This document shows positions 1-8,550 of a stretch of 64,000 nt of DNA, piece by piece. This stretch comes from Bacteroidales bacterium UBA4772 (GTDB lineage: Bacteria; Bacteroidota; Bacteroidia; Bacteroidales; VadinHA17): NCBI GenBank assembly GCA_002403305.1, contig DHHM01000007.1, positions 1-64,000 on the forward strand. The letters are read 5' to 3'. Each line of letters opens with the position of its first letter. Position 1 is the stretch's first letter. The position numbers and the translations under genes were made by a program. A model generated the notes under the pieces. That model was not told where the DNA came from. It did not search any database and saw only the letters and a program-made list of their open reading frames with translations.

Positions 1-28
1 TTATCGCCCATGCCGGGCGCACCAAGAG

Positions 29-84
29 AAAGCTGCCCCTTGCGAGAGGCAGCTTTCCTTAAGTGGTTACCTGTTTTCAGGTAA
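29..84. terminator. two tandem hairpins downstream of the susD-like gene
   Basis: Positions 29-37 and 48-56 form a perfect 9-bp stem (AAAGCTGCC/GGCAGCTTT) around a 10-base loop. Positions 67-73 and 78-84 form a second 7-bp stem (TTACCTG/CAGGTAA) around TTTT. Both lie just beyond the SusD stop codon, so they plausibly end the SusC/SusD transcript. Neither has a long U-tract on either strand, so true terminator function is inferred. Confidence 0.45.
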
Positions 85-109
85 TGAAATGATCTACAAA
101 TCAGAGATA

Positions 110-1699
110 TTAATAGACGTTCTGTACCATGCTGGGGTTGGCATCAATCTCACGCTGCGGGATAAGGAACACCCACTTTGGATTAACGCTCGGCCTGTCC
201 TGATACATACCGTCAATGTACAGGTCTGGATTTGCACCTGTCCCGGCCAGATCCAGCACTTCGTCATTCCTTAACATGTCAAACCATCTGAAACCTTCCA
301 GGAACAGTTCAATCCTTCTCTGAAGCAGGATCTCATCAACAAGAGTCTGGCCGGTATTGGTCGACTTGACATAGGCCTCATCCCTTTCAGACACCAGTTC
401 AAAGAGCACATCCTGTGCAAGTGCATTCTGGGTACCCAGACGGGCCAGCGCTTCTGCTTCTATAAGATACATCTCTGATGCCCTCATGTGAATCACGTCC
501 ATGGGATCAATGGTTGGTCCGTTGGACTGCTGCAGTTTAATGTGCATGTAGGGCACCATATTGTGAGAACTCGAATTATTTACAATAACCCTGTATGCTG
601 CAACAGCAGCGAGATACTCATCCCTGGAGGCATACCTTCCGGCATTGTCACCGGCGTCCCAGGCGTAGAAGGTACTGGGTGCATCTTTCAGGAAGAGGTC
701 TTTCCTGTAGTCGGTATCGGATATCAGGTCATAAAGCTGATGATTGATAAACTTGGGATTGCTCCTGTTCTGTGACCCATTGAAATTGTTGGAGCAATAG
801 TAGAAGTATGAATAGTAGTATGATGTCTGGTCCTGTATCATTTTCGACCCCCATATCCACTCCGGGTTATCGATACTGTTAAATCCGGACTTATACTCAC
901 TCTCGTTCATCAGCGTATAACCCTGACGGGCTTCCCTGGCCATGGTAGCTGCCTGTTGCCACTGGCCGCTGGTCAGGTATACCCTTGCGGCTACGCCTTT
1001 GGCAACATCCACATTCAGATGCGAAAGATCTGCCCTGGATGATGCGTCAGCAAAATGTGTAATTGCCGTTGTCAGGTCATCTATGATCTGGGTGTATACC
1101 TCCTGAACCGTATTACGAGGCTTACCTTCGTAGGGAGGCTCAGTGGCAGTCATAATAGGCACACCAAGATCTGTTGCCGGATTCCCGACCATATAGGGCT
1201 TGCCAAAGAACTGCACCAGCTGAAAATGTGCCCATGCCCTGTAGGTATAGGCCTGTCCCAGAATATTGTGCAACTCATCGGACATCTGTAGATCAGCAGC
1301 GGCATTGATAATATTGTTTACCGAGCCAATGATGTTGTAATAGAAGAACCATGAGAAGGAGACATCACTCCTGTCGGCATCGGTATGCATAATCCATTGA
1401 ATACGGGCCCTGTGCCAGCCGTTTCCAACAGCGGAGTGCAGTGCATCACTTGCTCCGTAATCTGCCGTGGGGATCATAAACTGCTGTCCGGCATACCAGC
1501 TTATATAACCATTCTGAGCATACATAGCCCGATGGATACCGTTCATAGCCAGCATCATATTATCAACTGACGAGAGTGCTATTGCATTCGTCACAGAGTC
1601 TGTAGGAACGGTTTGCAGGAAATCTTCCTCACATGAGCTCAGGCTCAGTGTGATGGCGAAGATTAAGACTAACCTTAAAGTTAAATATTTCGCTTTCAT
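110..1699 (-). CDS. SusD/RagB-family outer-membrane lipoprotein
   Basis: A 529-residue surface lipoprotein of the SusD/RagB family, which captures a nutrient (glycan, peptide or other oligomer) and forms the lid of the SusC channel. The signal peptide ends in the lipobox LSLSSC, with the lipidated cysteine at residue 23. Length is typical, and the C-terminal part has the family's RRIELFLEGFRWFDMLR segment (about residues 460-475) followed by a proline-rich tail. It lies 26 bp downstream of the SusC gene on the same strand and is almost certainly co-transcribed. There is no carbohydrate-active enzyme, protease or dedicated regulator next to the pair in this window, so the substrate cannot be named. 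Family assignment is firm. Confidence 0.95.
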   Translation of the reverse strand: MKAKYLTLRLVLIFAITLSLSSCEEDFLQTVPTDSVTNAIALSSVDNMMLAMNGIHRAMYAQNGYISWYAGQQFMIPTADYGASDALHSAVGNGWHRARIQWIMHTDADRSDVSFSWFFYYNIIGSVNNIINAAADLQMSDELHNILGQAYTYRAWAHFQLVQFFGKPYMVGNPATDLGVPIMTATEPPYEGKPRNTVQEVYTQIIDDLTTAITHFADASSRADLSHLNVDVAKGVAARVYLTSGQWQQAATMAREARQGYTLMNESEYKSGFNSIDNPEWIWGSKMIQDQTSYYYSYFYYCSNNFNGSQNRSNPKFINHQLYDLISDTDYRKDLFLKDAPSTFYAWDAGDNAGRYASRDEYLAAVAAYRVIVNNSSSHNMVPYMHIKLQQSNGPTIDPMDVIHMRASEMYLIEAEALARLGTQNALAQDVLFELVSERDEAYVKSTNTGQTLVDEILLQRRIELFLEGFRWFDMLRNDEVLDLAGTGANPDLYIDGMYQDRPSVNPKWVFLIPQREIDANPSMVQNVY

Positions 1700-1725
1700 T
1701 GTCTGTTCTGGTTTAGTTAGATGAA

Positions 1726-4700
1726 TTAAAACTGCAGATTAAGTCCTATGATCATTGACCGGCTTGGACTGTAGGCAAACTCGCTCTGTGTTCCGTTGAA
1801 GTTGTAGGTTGGGTTCATACCTTTTCTTGCTGCAACCAGATAGAGGTTCTCACCTGTAGCAAACACAGTTAACTGTCCCACTCCGAATCTGTTGAGAAGC
1901 TGTTTCGGAAGAGCATAGCTTAAGGTCACGTTCTTGATATTGAAGTAGTCAGATGATACCAGGAAATAGTCCGATGTAGCATAAAGGTTGGCGTTGGCAT
2001 ACTGCAGCCTTGGGAAGTCTGTTACATCACCGGGATTTTTCCATGAATTCTTGACATCCGGATGAAAAGACTCACCGGCTGTTGCAGCAAGCATTCCCTG
2101 GTAAACGCCATCAATCATCTGGCCTCCCAGTGAATAGGTGAACAGGGTACTCAATGTGAAACCCTTATAGGTAATGAGATTTCCTATCGATCCCTGAAGG
2201 TCAGGAAATGCAGAAGCTCCCACGTAGCCATATCCGGCTGCACTCTGGTCTTTGGTAAGCACCGGGTCGCCATTGGCGTCGTAGGAGAGCTGTGAACCTG
2301 TCACGTTGCCTTCCTCATCGGTTATGTCTTCCCACACATGGAACCTGGTGGCACCGTCAGTAGGATCAACATCGTAGAATTTTCTTAGCCAGAAATCATA
2401 AACAGAATGGCCTACTGACCATCTTTTGGTACCATCAACGAAGGGATCGGGAATAAAAGTGATCTCGTTCCTGAGGGTTGAGGCTATAAGGGTCAGGTTC
2501 CACCTGAAGTCACTGGTGCGCACTACGTCACCATTGACATTGAACTCCCATCCCCTGTTAAACAGAGCAGCAATGTTCCTGGGCTGACTCAGCAGACCCA
2601 TTGTAGAAGGCAGAGGCATATCGTACAACAGGTCATCAGATTTTCTGTTGTACCACTCAACACTTGCATTGACCCTGTTGAAAAGAGAGAAATCAAGGGC
2701 AATATCAAAAGTCTTGTTTACCTCCCAGGTTAAAGCAGCGTTACCGACAGTCTCCCAGCGTATGCCCGGTGAAGTGGCGTTAGGATAGGTGCCGTAAAGG
2801 GCCTGGTAACCATAGGAACCGATATTGTCATTTCCTACCTCACCGTATGATGCCCTCAGCTTCAGGTTATCGATCCAGGGAATATTGGCCATAAACTGCT
2901 CTTCGCTGATTCTCCAGCTACCACCCACAGAGAAGAAGTCACCCCATCTGACGCTTCTGTCGAAGGCTGAGGAACCATCCCTGCGGTAGGAACCTTCAAT
3001 ATAGTACCTGTTGTCGTAGTTATACTTCAGCCTTCCGAAGTACCCTTCAGTTCTCTTGTCAGTAGTATAACTTGTGTTTGTTGAGGTGTTGACAAAGTTA
3101 TTCAACTCATATATTCCGGTAACAATAAACTGGTTCTTGAAGCCTCTCTGGTAAGTGTACTCCCTGGAGTAGGATTCGTGACCCAACAGGGCTGCAAAGT
3201 TATGTACACCCATAAAGGATTTTTCATAATTAAGCAGCTGGTTGAAGTTTACTGAGGTCCTGATGTAACGTGACTCATCCATCCTGGCAGTTGGGGCTCC
3301 GTCACCAATCTTTGGATTTTCATAGCCTTTGTAATGATAGTTTTGCAGATCAATACTGGCATTTACTGTAGCAGTAAGACCCTCAAGAATCGTTAGAGTG
3401 GTATAAATTCTGTTACCCAGGTTATTTCTATTGTATTCATCACTGTTCCAGTTCAGTTCCGCTATTGCATGCCTCCCCTGGTTTATGGGCCTTGAATAGA
3501 GCCCGCCGTCATCGTACTGTTTTTCCCCTGCACCGTCGAGTATATATTCACCCGTAGCCTGGTCAACAAGGTAAATAGGATAGATAGGCGCCGTCATCCT
3601 GGCATTTCTGAAGGGGTTGGCATAGGTAGCAGACTCTTGGGTACCAACATCACTGTCTTCCAGTGAAGCATACATGTTGGCCCCGATCTTCAGCCATTTC
3701 TTAACATCATAATCGAGATTCAACCTGGTGCTTATGCGTTCGAAGTCAGATTTAATGGTATAACCTCTCTCGTCCAGATAACCCAGGGAGTAGAAATAGC
3801 TTACCTTTTTGCTTCCACCGGCAAGATTCAGATCATAGTTCTGCCTGTAACCTGTCTGCATTGCGGGCTCATACCAGTCGAGATCAGGAAAACCAATCTT
3901 CGCATTGGGGTTTATCTTTCCGTCAGAACCAACGATCTGGTTGTTGGGCGTACCCACGAAAGGATTATACCTGAGCTGGGAAAAAATATTCTCATAAGCA
4001 TATGTTCTTGCTTCTCCTATAGTTGCGTTGGTACCGGCCCAGAACCTGGTCTGTGCATAGGCCTCAGCCTGTAGCTCATAATAATCAAAGGCATCAACCG
4101 ACTCATAATGCGGAAGTGACTGGCTGACCAGTCCGGCCTGTGCTTTTATGCTGACAACCAGATTATCGCTGCCTTTGGTCCCGCTTTTGGTCGTGATAAT
4201 GATTACCCCGTTTGCTGCACGTGATCCGTAAAGGGCTGTTGATGATGCATCCTTGAGTATTGTCATGGATTCAATATCGCCCGGATTAATACTCGCCAGG
4301 CTTCCTGAGTACTCAGCTCCGTCAAGCACTATGAGCGGATCGGAAGATGTGTTTAAGGTCCCTAATCCACGGATCTGGATATCAGGGGAGCTGCCCGGCT
4401 GGCCTGAACCGGCTGTAGTCTGCACCCCGCTGGTGGAACCGATCAATATTTGTCCAACAGAAGATATTGAGCGACCTTCCAGCTTCTTGGAGTCGATCAC
4501 AGCAGCAGACCCAGTCAGAGATTCTTTTCTGACCGTACCGTAGGCAACTACCATTACCTCTTCCAGACCCAGAACGTCGGGTTCCAGTGTTGCATCCACA
4601 ACAGACCCGGAAATGGGAAGCGTAAGTGTTTTCATCCCGACAAAGGAGAAAACCAGCCTGGCAGCGTTGGCCGGAACATCCAGGGTGTACCGTCCGTCGA

Positions 4701-4869
4701 AATCAGACATTGTTCCCAAAGTCAAGCCCTCTACAACGATCGATACTCCCGGTAGTGGCAGTCCATCCTCTGCGGAAGTAACCGTACCGGATACTTGCCT
4801 GGTTTGTGCATTCAGCGCCAAACCGCAGATCAATAGCAGTAGTGACAAAAGAATTGCTGTTCTTTTCAT
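1726..4869 (-). CDS. SusC/RagA-family TonB-dependent outer-membrane transporter
   Basis: A 1047-residue TonB-linked receptor that imports the ligand held by the SusD partner. Order of parts: signal peptide ending ALNAQ (about residue 22); a carboxypeptidase-regulatory-like domain (about 23-105) with the typical EDGLPLPGVSIVV start; a plug domain (about 115-235) with the motifs VVAYGTVRKESLTG, IQIRGLGTLNTSSDPLIVLDG and ALYGSRAANGVIIITTKSG; then a large beta-barrel ending in NLQF. There is no N-terminal STN domain, so an anti-sigma-coupled signalling role is unlikely. A Bacteroidota-type promoter lies just upstream at 4919-4954. Substrate unknown. Family assignment is firm. Confidence 0.96.
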   Translation of the reverse strand: MKRTAILLSLLLLICGLALNAQTRQVSGTVTSAEDGLPLPGVSIVVEGLTLGTMSDFDGRYTLDVPANAARLVFSFVGMKTLTLPISGSVVDATLEPDVLGLEEVMVVAYGTVRKESLTGSAAVIDSKKLEGRSISSVGQILIGSTSGVQTTAGSGQPGSSPDIQIRGLGTLNTSSDPLIVLDGAEYSGSLASINPGDIESMTILKDASSTALYGSRAANGVIIITTKSGTKGSDNLVVSIKAQAGLVSQSLPHYESVDAFDYYELQAEAYAQTRFWAGTNATIGEARTYAYENIFSQLRYNPFVGTPNNQIVGSDGKINPNAKIGFPDLDWYEPAMQTGYRQNYDLNLAGGSKKVSYFYSLGYLDERGYTIKSDFERISTRLNLDYDVKKWLKIGANMYASLEDSDVGTQESATYANPFRNARMTAPIYPIYLVDQATGEYILDGAGEKQYDDGGLYSRPINQGRHAIAELNWNSDEYNRNNLGNRIYTTLTILEGLTATVNASIDLQNYHYKGYENPKIGDGAPTARMDESRYIRTSVNFNQLLNYEKSFMGVHNFAALLGHESYSREYTYQRGFKNQFIVTGIYELNNFVNTSTNTSYTTDKRTEGYFGRLKYNYDNRYYIEGSYRRDGSSAFDRSVRWGDFFSVGGSWRISEEQFMANIPWIDNLKLRASYGEVGNDNIGSYGYQALYGTYPNATSPGIRWETVGNAALTWEVNKTFDIALDFSLFNRVNASVEWYNRKSDDLLYDMPLPSTMGLLSQPRNIAALFNRGWEFNVNGDVVRTSDFRWNLTLIASTLRNEITFIPDPFVDGTKRWSVGHSVYDFWLRKFYDVDPTDGATRFHVWEDITDEEGNVTGSQLSYDANGDPVLTKDQSAAGYGYVGASAFPDLQGSIGNLITYKGFTLSTLFTYSLGGQMIDGVYQGMLAATAGESFHPDVKNSWKNPGDVTDFPRLQYANANLYATSDYFLVSSDYFNIKNVTLSYALPKQLLNRFGVGQLTVFATGENLYLVAARKGMNPTYNFNGTQSEFAYSPSRSMIIGLNLQF

Positions 4870-4918
4870 AGAAATAGTTTTTAGGTTAGTTTACAATCAC
4901 TTGAAATGATCAAGCCGT

Positions 4919-4954
4919 CAAAAATAGTATTATGTTATTATTTCTAAACAAAAA
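4919..4954 (-). promoter_or_regulatory. predicted promoter of the SusC/SusD operon
   Basis: On the minus strand a -33-like TTTTTG (4949-4954) is followed after 22 bases by TATTTTTG (4919-4926), which fits the Bacteroidota -7 consensus TAnnTTTG. The predicted start of transcription is near 4912, giving a 5' leader of roughly 40 bases before the SusC start codon. The spacing is at the long end of the known range. The surroundings are strongly AT-rich. Confidence 0.55.
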
Positions 4955-5048
4955 GGTGCTTTTTTTAACTTTTTTTTACCAATCTGGCCAGAGATTCACT
5001 GATAAAAATTCACAATCAGCCTCTGTAACCGCATATCAATGAAGATAA

Positions 5049-6737
5049 TCACACACTCTCCCTTACTTTACGCAGCAGGTCATCCTCGGCTTCTGAGGCC
5101 CTGACATCAATCTCCCGGCCCTCAGCGAGAAGCGAATCAGCAAAAGCTCTGTCATGCAGTCCTTTAACATTGATACGCACATTCAGGAAGGCCCCCCTTA
5201 TACATGCTCTCGTAGCCAGTACCCCTACTGCCGCATCAGTAACTGAGTTGGGATTTCCCTTGTTGATCATCTCTGCCAGGAGCTCAAAGTTATTGCAGGC
5301 CTCCTTCATCACTGTCAGCGGCACCAGCGATGCCTGCTTCGTCGCCTCCTCCACGGCAGCGGATCTGGCAGCCTTCTCCTCCTCACTGCCTTTGGGCATG
5401 CCGAAAGCATCAAGGATGGCATTGTAGGCATCAGTGTCCTCATCAACGAGCTCCAGCAGTCGTGTCTGCATCTGCACTCCCCTTTCGGCCCATGAGGCAA
5501 ACTCCTCCCAGCGGTCGTCCCATCCCCGCTTGTGGCTGGAGAGATTGGCCACCATCGTACCCAGCGCCGCTCCCATGGCTCCCATGGCAGCAGAGACAGA
5601 CCCTCCGCCCGGGGCAGGCGACTCGGACGATGTCTCCCGGACAAACGATGCAAGCGAAAGATCGACAAGCCTGTTGACGCTCTTGTCGCGCAGTATGTAC
5701 TCTATTATCTCTTCATCAGGATTGAACGGTTTCAGCTCCGAAAGACCCATGGACCTGACGGCTGTGTCTATCAGTTCTGCGTCGGAGACACCTGCCGAGC
5801 GCTGCTGCTTATGCAGAAAGTACCTTCCGGCATCCAGCATGGCCTTAAGGGGGATCAACCCCACCAGCTCCGAACCTGTCACTCTTACCCCCCTGGCATC
5901 AGCCTTACGGCACACCTCATCAAACGCCACATGTACAGGCGTCACTGATATATTGGTGAGGTTCATGGATATCTGCGCAAACCGGTACTCGGGTATATAC
6001 CACCCTATGGCCTTGACTGCCTTCAGCGAACCGGGGATCATTACAGGCGCACCGTCAGTATCTTTTACCACCTTGCCTGTGATGGGATTCCCTTCCCGCT
6101 TCTCGCGTCCACGCTCCCTGACATCAAAGGCAATGGCGTTGGCACGGCGTACCGAAGTGGTGTTGAGATTGACGTTGAAGGCCACGAGGAAATCGCGTGC
6201 CCCCACAATGACGGCTCCGGCACCGGCATCAAAGCGTGCCGGACCGAAATCAGGTTTCCAGGAAGGATCTTCAAGCTTCTTCTTAAGTCCTTCATATTCA
6301 CCTGCTCTCACAGTGGCCAGGTTCCTTCTCTTTTCTTCAAGGGCGGCAGCCTCGTAACAGTAGACCGGCAGCGAGAGCTCCTCTCCTATCCTCTTCGCCA
6401 ACCCGCGTGCCAACTCAGCCGTCTCCTCCATGGTGATACCTGCAACAGGCACCAGTGGGCAGACATCAGTGGCTCCGAGACGCGGATGGGCACCGCTATG
6501 CTTTGACATGTCAATCACCTGCGAGGCCCTGCGTACAGCCCTGTAGGCTGCCTCGCATACCGCCTCAGGCTCACCGACAAATGTCACAACCGTTCGGTTG
6601 GTGTCGCGACCGGGATCAACATCCAGGAGCCTCACCCCTTCAACGGATTCAATCTCATCAGTAATCTCTCTTATCTTTTCCATATCACGCCCCTCACTGA
6701 AATTGGGCACACATTCTATAATCCGGTTTCTGTTCAT
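5049..6737 (-). CDS. ftcD: bifunctional glutamate formimidoyltransferase / formimidotetrahydrofolate cyclodeaminase
   Basis: A 562-residue cytoplasmic enzyme that transfers the formimino group of formiminoglutamate to tetrahydrofolate (N-terminal half) and deaminates and cyclises it to methenyl-THF (C-terminal half). It is the last step of one histidine-degradation route and feeds one-carbon metabolism. Residues about 1-330 are the formiminotransferase, starting with the diagnostic IIECVPNFSEGRD and carrying the conserved HSGAHPRLGATDVCPLVP segment (about 80-97). Residues about 365-555 are the cyclodeaminase, beginning FVRETSSESPAPGGGSVSAA. The fusion has the usual length for Bacteroidota and animal FTCD. 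hutI lies upstream on the same strand, separated by a repeat-rich 243-bp gap. hutH and hutU are not in the window. Confidence 0.96.
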   Translation of the reverse strand: MNRNRIIECVPNFSEGRDMEKIREITDEIESVEGVRLLDVDPGRDTNRTVVTFVGEPEAVCEAAYRAVRRASQVIDMSKHSGAHPRLGATDVCPLVPVAGITMEETAELARGLAKRIGEELSLPVYCYEAAALEEKRRNLATVRAGEYEGLKKKLEDPSWKPDFGPARFDAGAGAVIVGARDFLVAFNVNLNTTSVRRANAIAFDVRERGREKREGNPITGKVVKDTDGAPVMIPGSLKAVKAIGWYIPEYRFAQISMNLTNISVTPVHVAFDEVCRKADARGVRVTGSELVGLIPLKAMLDAGRYFLHKQQRSAGVSDAELIDTAVRSMGLSELKPFNPDEEIIEYILRDKSVNRLVDLSLASFVRETSSESPAPGGGSVSAAMGAMGAALGTMVANLSSHKRGWDDRWEEFASWAERGVQMQTRLLELVDEDTDAYNAILDAFGMPKGSEEEKAARSAAVEEATKQASLVPLTVMKEACNNFELLAEMINKGNPNSVTDAAVGVLATRACIRGAFLNVRINVKGLHDRAFADSLLAEGREIDVRASEAEDDLLRKVRESV

Positions 6738-6753
6738 ATAATAATAAGGTATT

Positions 6754-6781
6754 TGTGATTTGCGAATTGCGAATTGCGATT
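6754..6781. repeat. heptamer tandem repeat (TGCGAAT units)
   Basis: Four consecutive 7-bp units lie in the gap between ftcD and hutI: TGTGATT, TGCGAAT, TGCGAAT, TGCGATT. A single GCCGACT heptamer, the unit repeated at 9898-9932 and 52301-52391, sits further along the same gap at 6899-6905. The period is the same as in the other repeat loci of this window although the unit sequence is different. No coding content is seen in the gap. Confidence 0.75.
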
Positions 6782-6980
6782 TTCGATTTTGACTGCCGTC
6801 TACAATACTAAAAGGCCTACAGCCTATAATTGAAACTTATTATTACTTTAAGACACCGATACGTCTTCCGACTATCGGGGCAGGCTTCACAACCTATTGC
6901 CGACTGCTTTTAGCCACCGAAGCCTTCTTCGACATCCGACTCCGACGGACGAAGTCCGTAGTTTTAACGTAGGATGTGGC

Positions 6981-8240
6981 TCAGGTGGCCGACTGCCGAC
7001 TGATAGCAACCACCCCATCCAGTATCACGGTCTCCACAAGGTTACTTCCATAAGCATAGGGCATATACTCATATGACGGTATCTTTTTGGTTATGAATAA
7101 ATTTGCCTTTTTACCAACGGTGATTGAGCCGTGTGTCTCCGACAGTCCCATGGCATATGCGGAGTTGAGGGTCACGGCATTTATCGCCTCCTCCGGCAGC
7201 ATACGCAACCTGATACAACCCAGCGACATCACCAGTTTCATGTTACCCGAAGGCGACGAGCCCGGATTGTAATCGCTGGCCAGTGCGACAGGCAGTCCTG
7301 CATCGATCATCTTCCGTGCCGGAGGGTCGGTCATACCGAGGAAGAAGGCGGCACCGGGGAGCAGTGTGGGCATGGTTCCGCTTCCTGCCAGGGCAGCAAT
7401 CTCATCATCACCGGCAAACTCCAGATGATCCACCGAGAGAGCCCCGTGCTTCACTCCCGCCTGTATGCCTCCCGAATAGTCCAGCTCGTTGGCGTGTATC
7501 CTGGGAACCATGCCGTGACGGGCACCGGCTTCGAGGATGCGCTCCGTCTCCTCCACCGTGAAAAAGCCCCTGTCGCAGAAGACGTCTATATAGTCGGCCA
7601 GTTTCTCAGCAGCTATGGCAGGAATCATTTCATCAACTATCAGGTTAACATAGCCGCTCCTGTTATCACTGTATTCGGCGGGAAAGGCATGTGCGCCGAG
7701 AAATGTTGACTTCACCGTCAGGGGCGACTCCTCCTTTATCCTCCGTATCACCCTGAGCATCTTAAGCTCATCCTCCGTTGTCAGGCCGTAGCCGCTCTTT
7801 ATCTCCACGGCTCCGGTGCCAAACGAGATTATCTCCCTGACACGCTCCATCGACTGCCGGAAGAGCTCCTCCCCGGATGTTTCATGCAACAGCTTCGCTG
7901 AGTTGAGAATACCGCCTCCCCGCTTTGCTATCTCCTCGTAAGAGAGACCCCTGATCTTGTCGGTGTACTCTTTCTCCCTGCTTCCGGCATAGACAAGGTG
8001 GGTATGCGAATCGCAAAAGGCAGGAAAGAGATATCCTCCTCCGGCATCGATCTTCGTGAGGTCACTGGCAACAGAGGGCATGCTTTCGGGAGGTCCGAAG
8101 CCGGCAATGATGCCGTTTTCAATCAGCAGCCATCCCTTTTCAATGACGGGCAGCTGTGACATATCTCTCCCTGCCACGAAGGCAACGGGCTCTTCCCTGG
8201 TCTGAACCAGCATCCCCGTGTTGTGAATAAGAAGACTCAT
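6981..8240 (-). CDS. hutI: imidazolonepropionase
   Basis: A 419-residue amidohydrolase that opens imidazolone-5-propionate to N-formimino-L-glutamate, the substrate of the downstream FtcD. Metal and substrate residues visible: HTH at residues 79-81 in FCDSHTHLVYAGSR, the later histidines in FLGAHAFP and RIHANELDYSGG, and the aspartate in ALASDYNPGSSP. The length matches the family. The last residues (SRQSAT) are encoded by two GCCGACT heptamers (6988-7001, plus strand) of the repeat family that recurs in intergenic gaps of this window, so the extreme C-terminus appears to be repeat-derived. Start codon ATG; the next gene upstream is divergent. Confidence 0.96.
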   Translation of the reverse strand: MSLLIHNTGMLVQTREEPVAFVAGRDMSQLPVIEKGWLLIENGIIAGFGPPESMPSVASDLTKIDAGGGYLFPAFCDSHTHLVYAGSREKEYTDKIRGLSYEEIAKRGGGILNSAKLLHETSGEELFRQSMERVREIISFGTGAVEIKSGYGLTTEDELKMLRVIRRIKEESPLTVKSTFLGAHAFPAEYSDNRSGYVNLIVDEMIPAIAAEKLADYIDVFCDRGFFTVEETERILEAGARHGMVPRIHANELDYSGGIQAGVKHGALSVDHLEFAGDDEIAALAGSGTMPTLLPGAAFFLGMTDPPARKMIDAGLPVALASDYNPGSSPSGNMKLVMSLGCIRLRMLPEEAINAVTLNSAYAMGLSETHGSITVGKKANLFITKKIPSYEYMPYAYGSNLVETVILDGVVAISRQSAT

Positions 8241-8550
8241 GGCACAGGCTTTTTAGAGTGCACTAAGGTAGCAATATTAAAAATATTAGGTTATGAGCAT
8301 CATTTTTCTTTATTTTTACATCCGCGATAATGAACCCGATGGCACCCGCCTGCTACAAGGACACAGAAAAGCCTCATCTCCCTTTACAAACGAGGTCTGC
8401 TTTGCCGTCTGGCGCGCGAGGCCAATTCACCTTAAAAATCCAAATCATCTGAATATGAAACCCACATGATTGACCACAATCACAAACACGAATAAATATA
8501 ATTTACAATCATGTGTGGTTCCATCATACCTTTAAAATCAAAATTATATT
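8241..8550. other. gene-free divergent intergenic region
   Basis: A 310-bp AT-rich gap between the divergent hutI and Omp85-type genes, which should hold promoters for both. I see no perfect TAnnTTTG box, no strong hairpin and no repeat. A 58-codon ORF on the plus strand (8293-8469) is present but shows no family features, and I do not support it as a gene. Confidence 0.5.

Noticed and set aside
110..4869. Polysaccharide utilisation locus
   Set aside because: Only the SusC/SusD pair is present; no glycoside hydrolase, sulfatase, protease or HTCS regulator is linked within the window.
5434..6357. 307-residue plus-strand ORF
   Set aside because: It lies wholly inside ftcD on the opposite strand; composition is the complement of a clear gene.
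8293..8469. 58-codon ORF in the hutI/Omp85 divergent gap
   Set aside because: No signal peptide, no recognisable family, and the composition drifts to a random-looking Pro/His/Asn-rich end.
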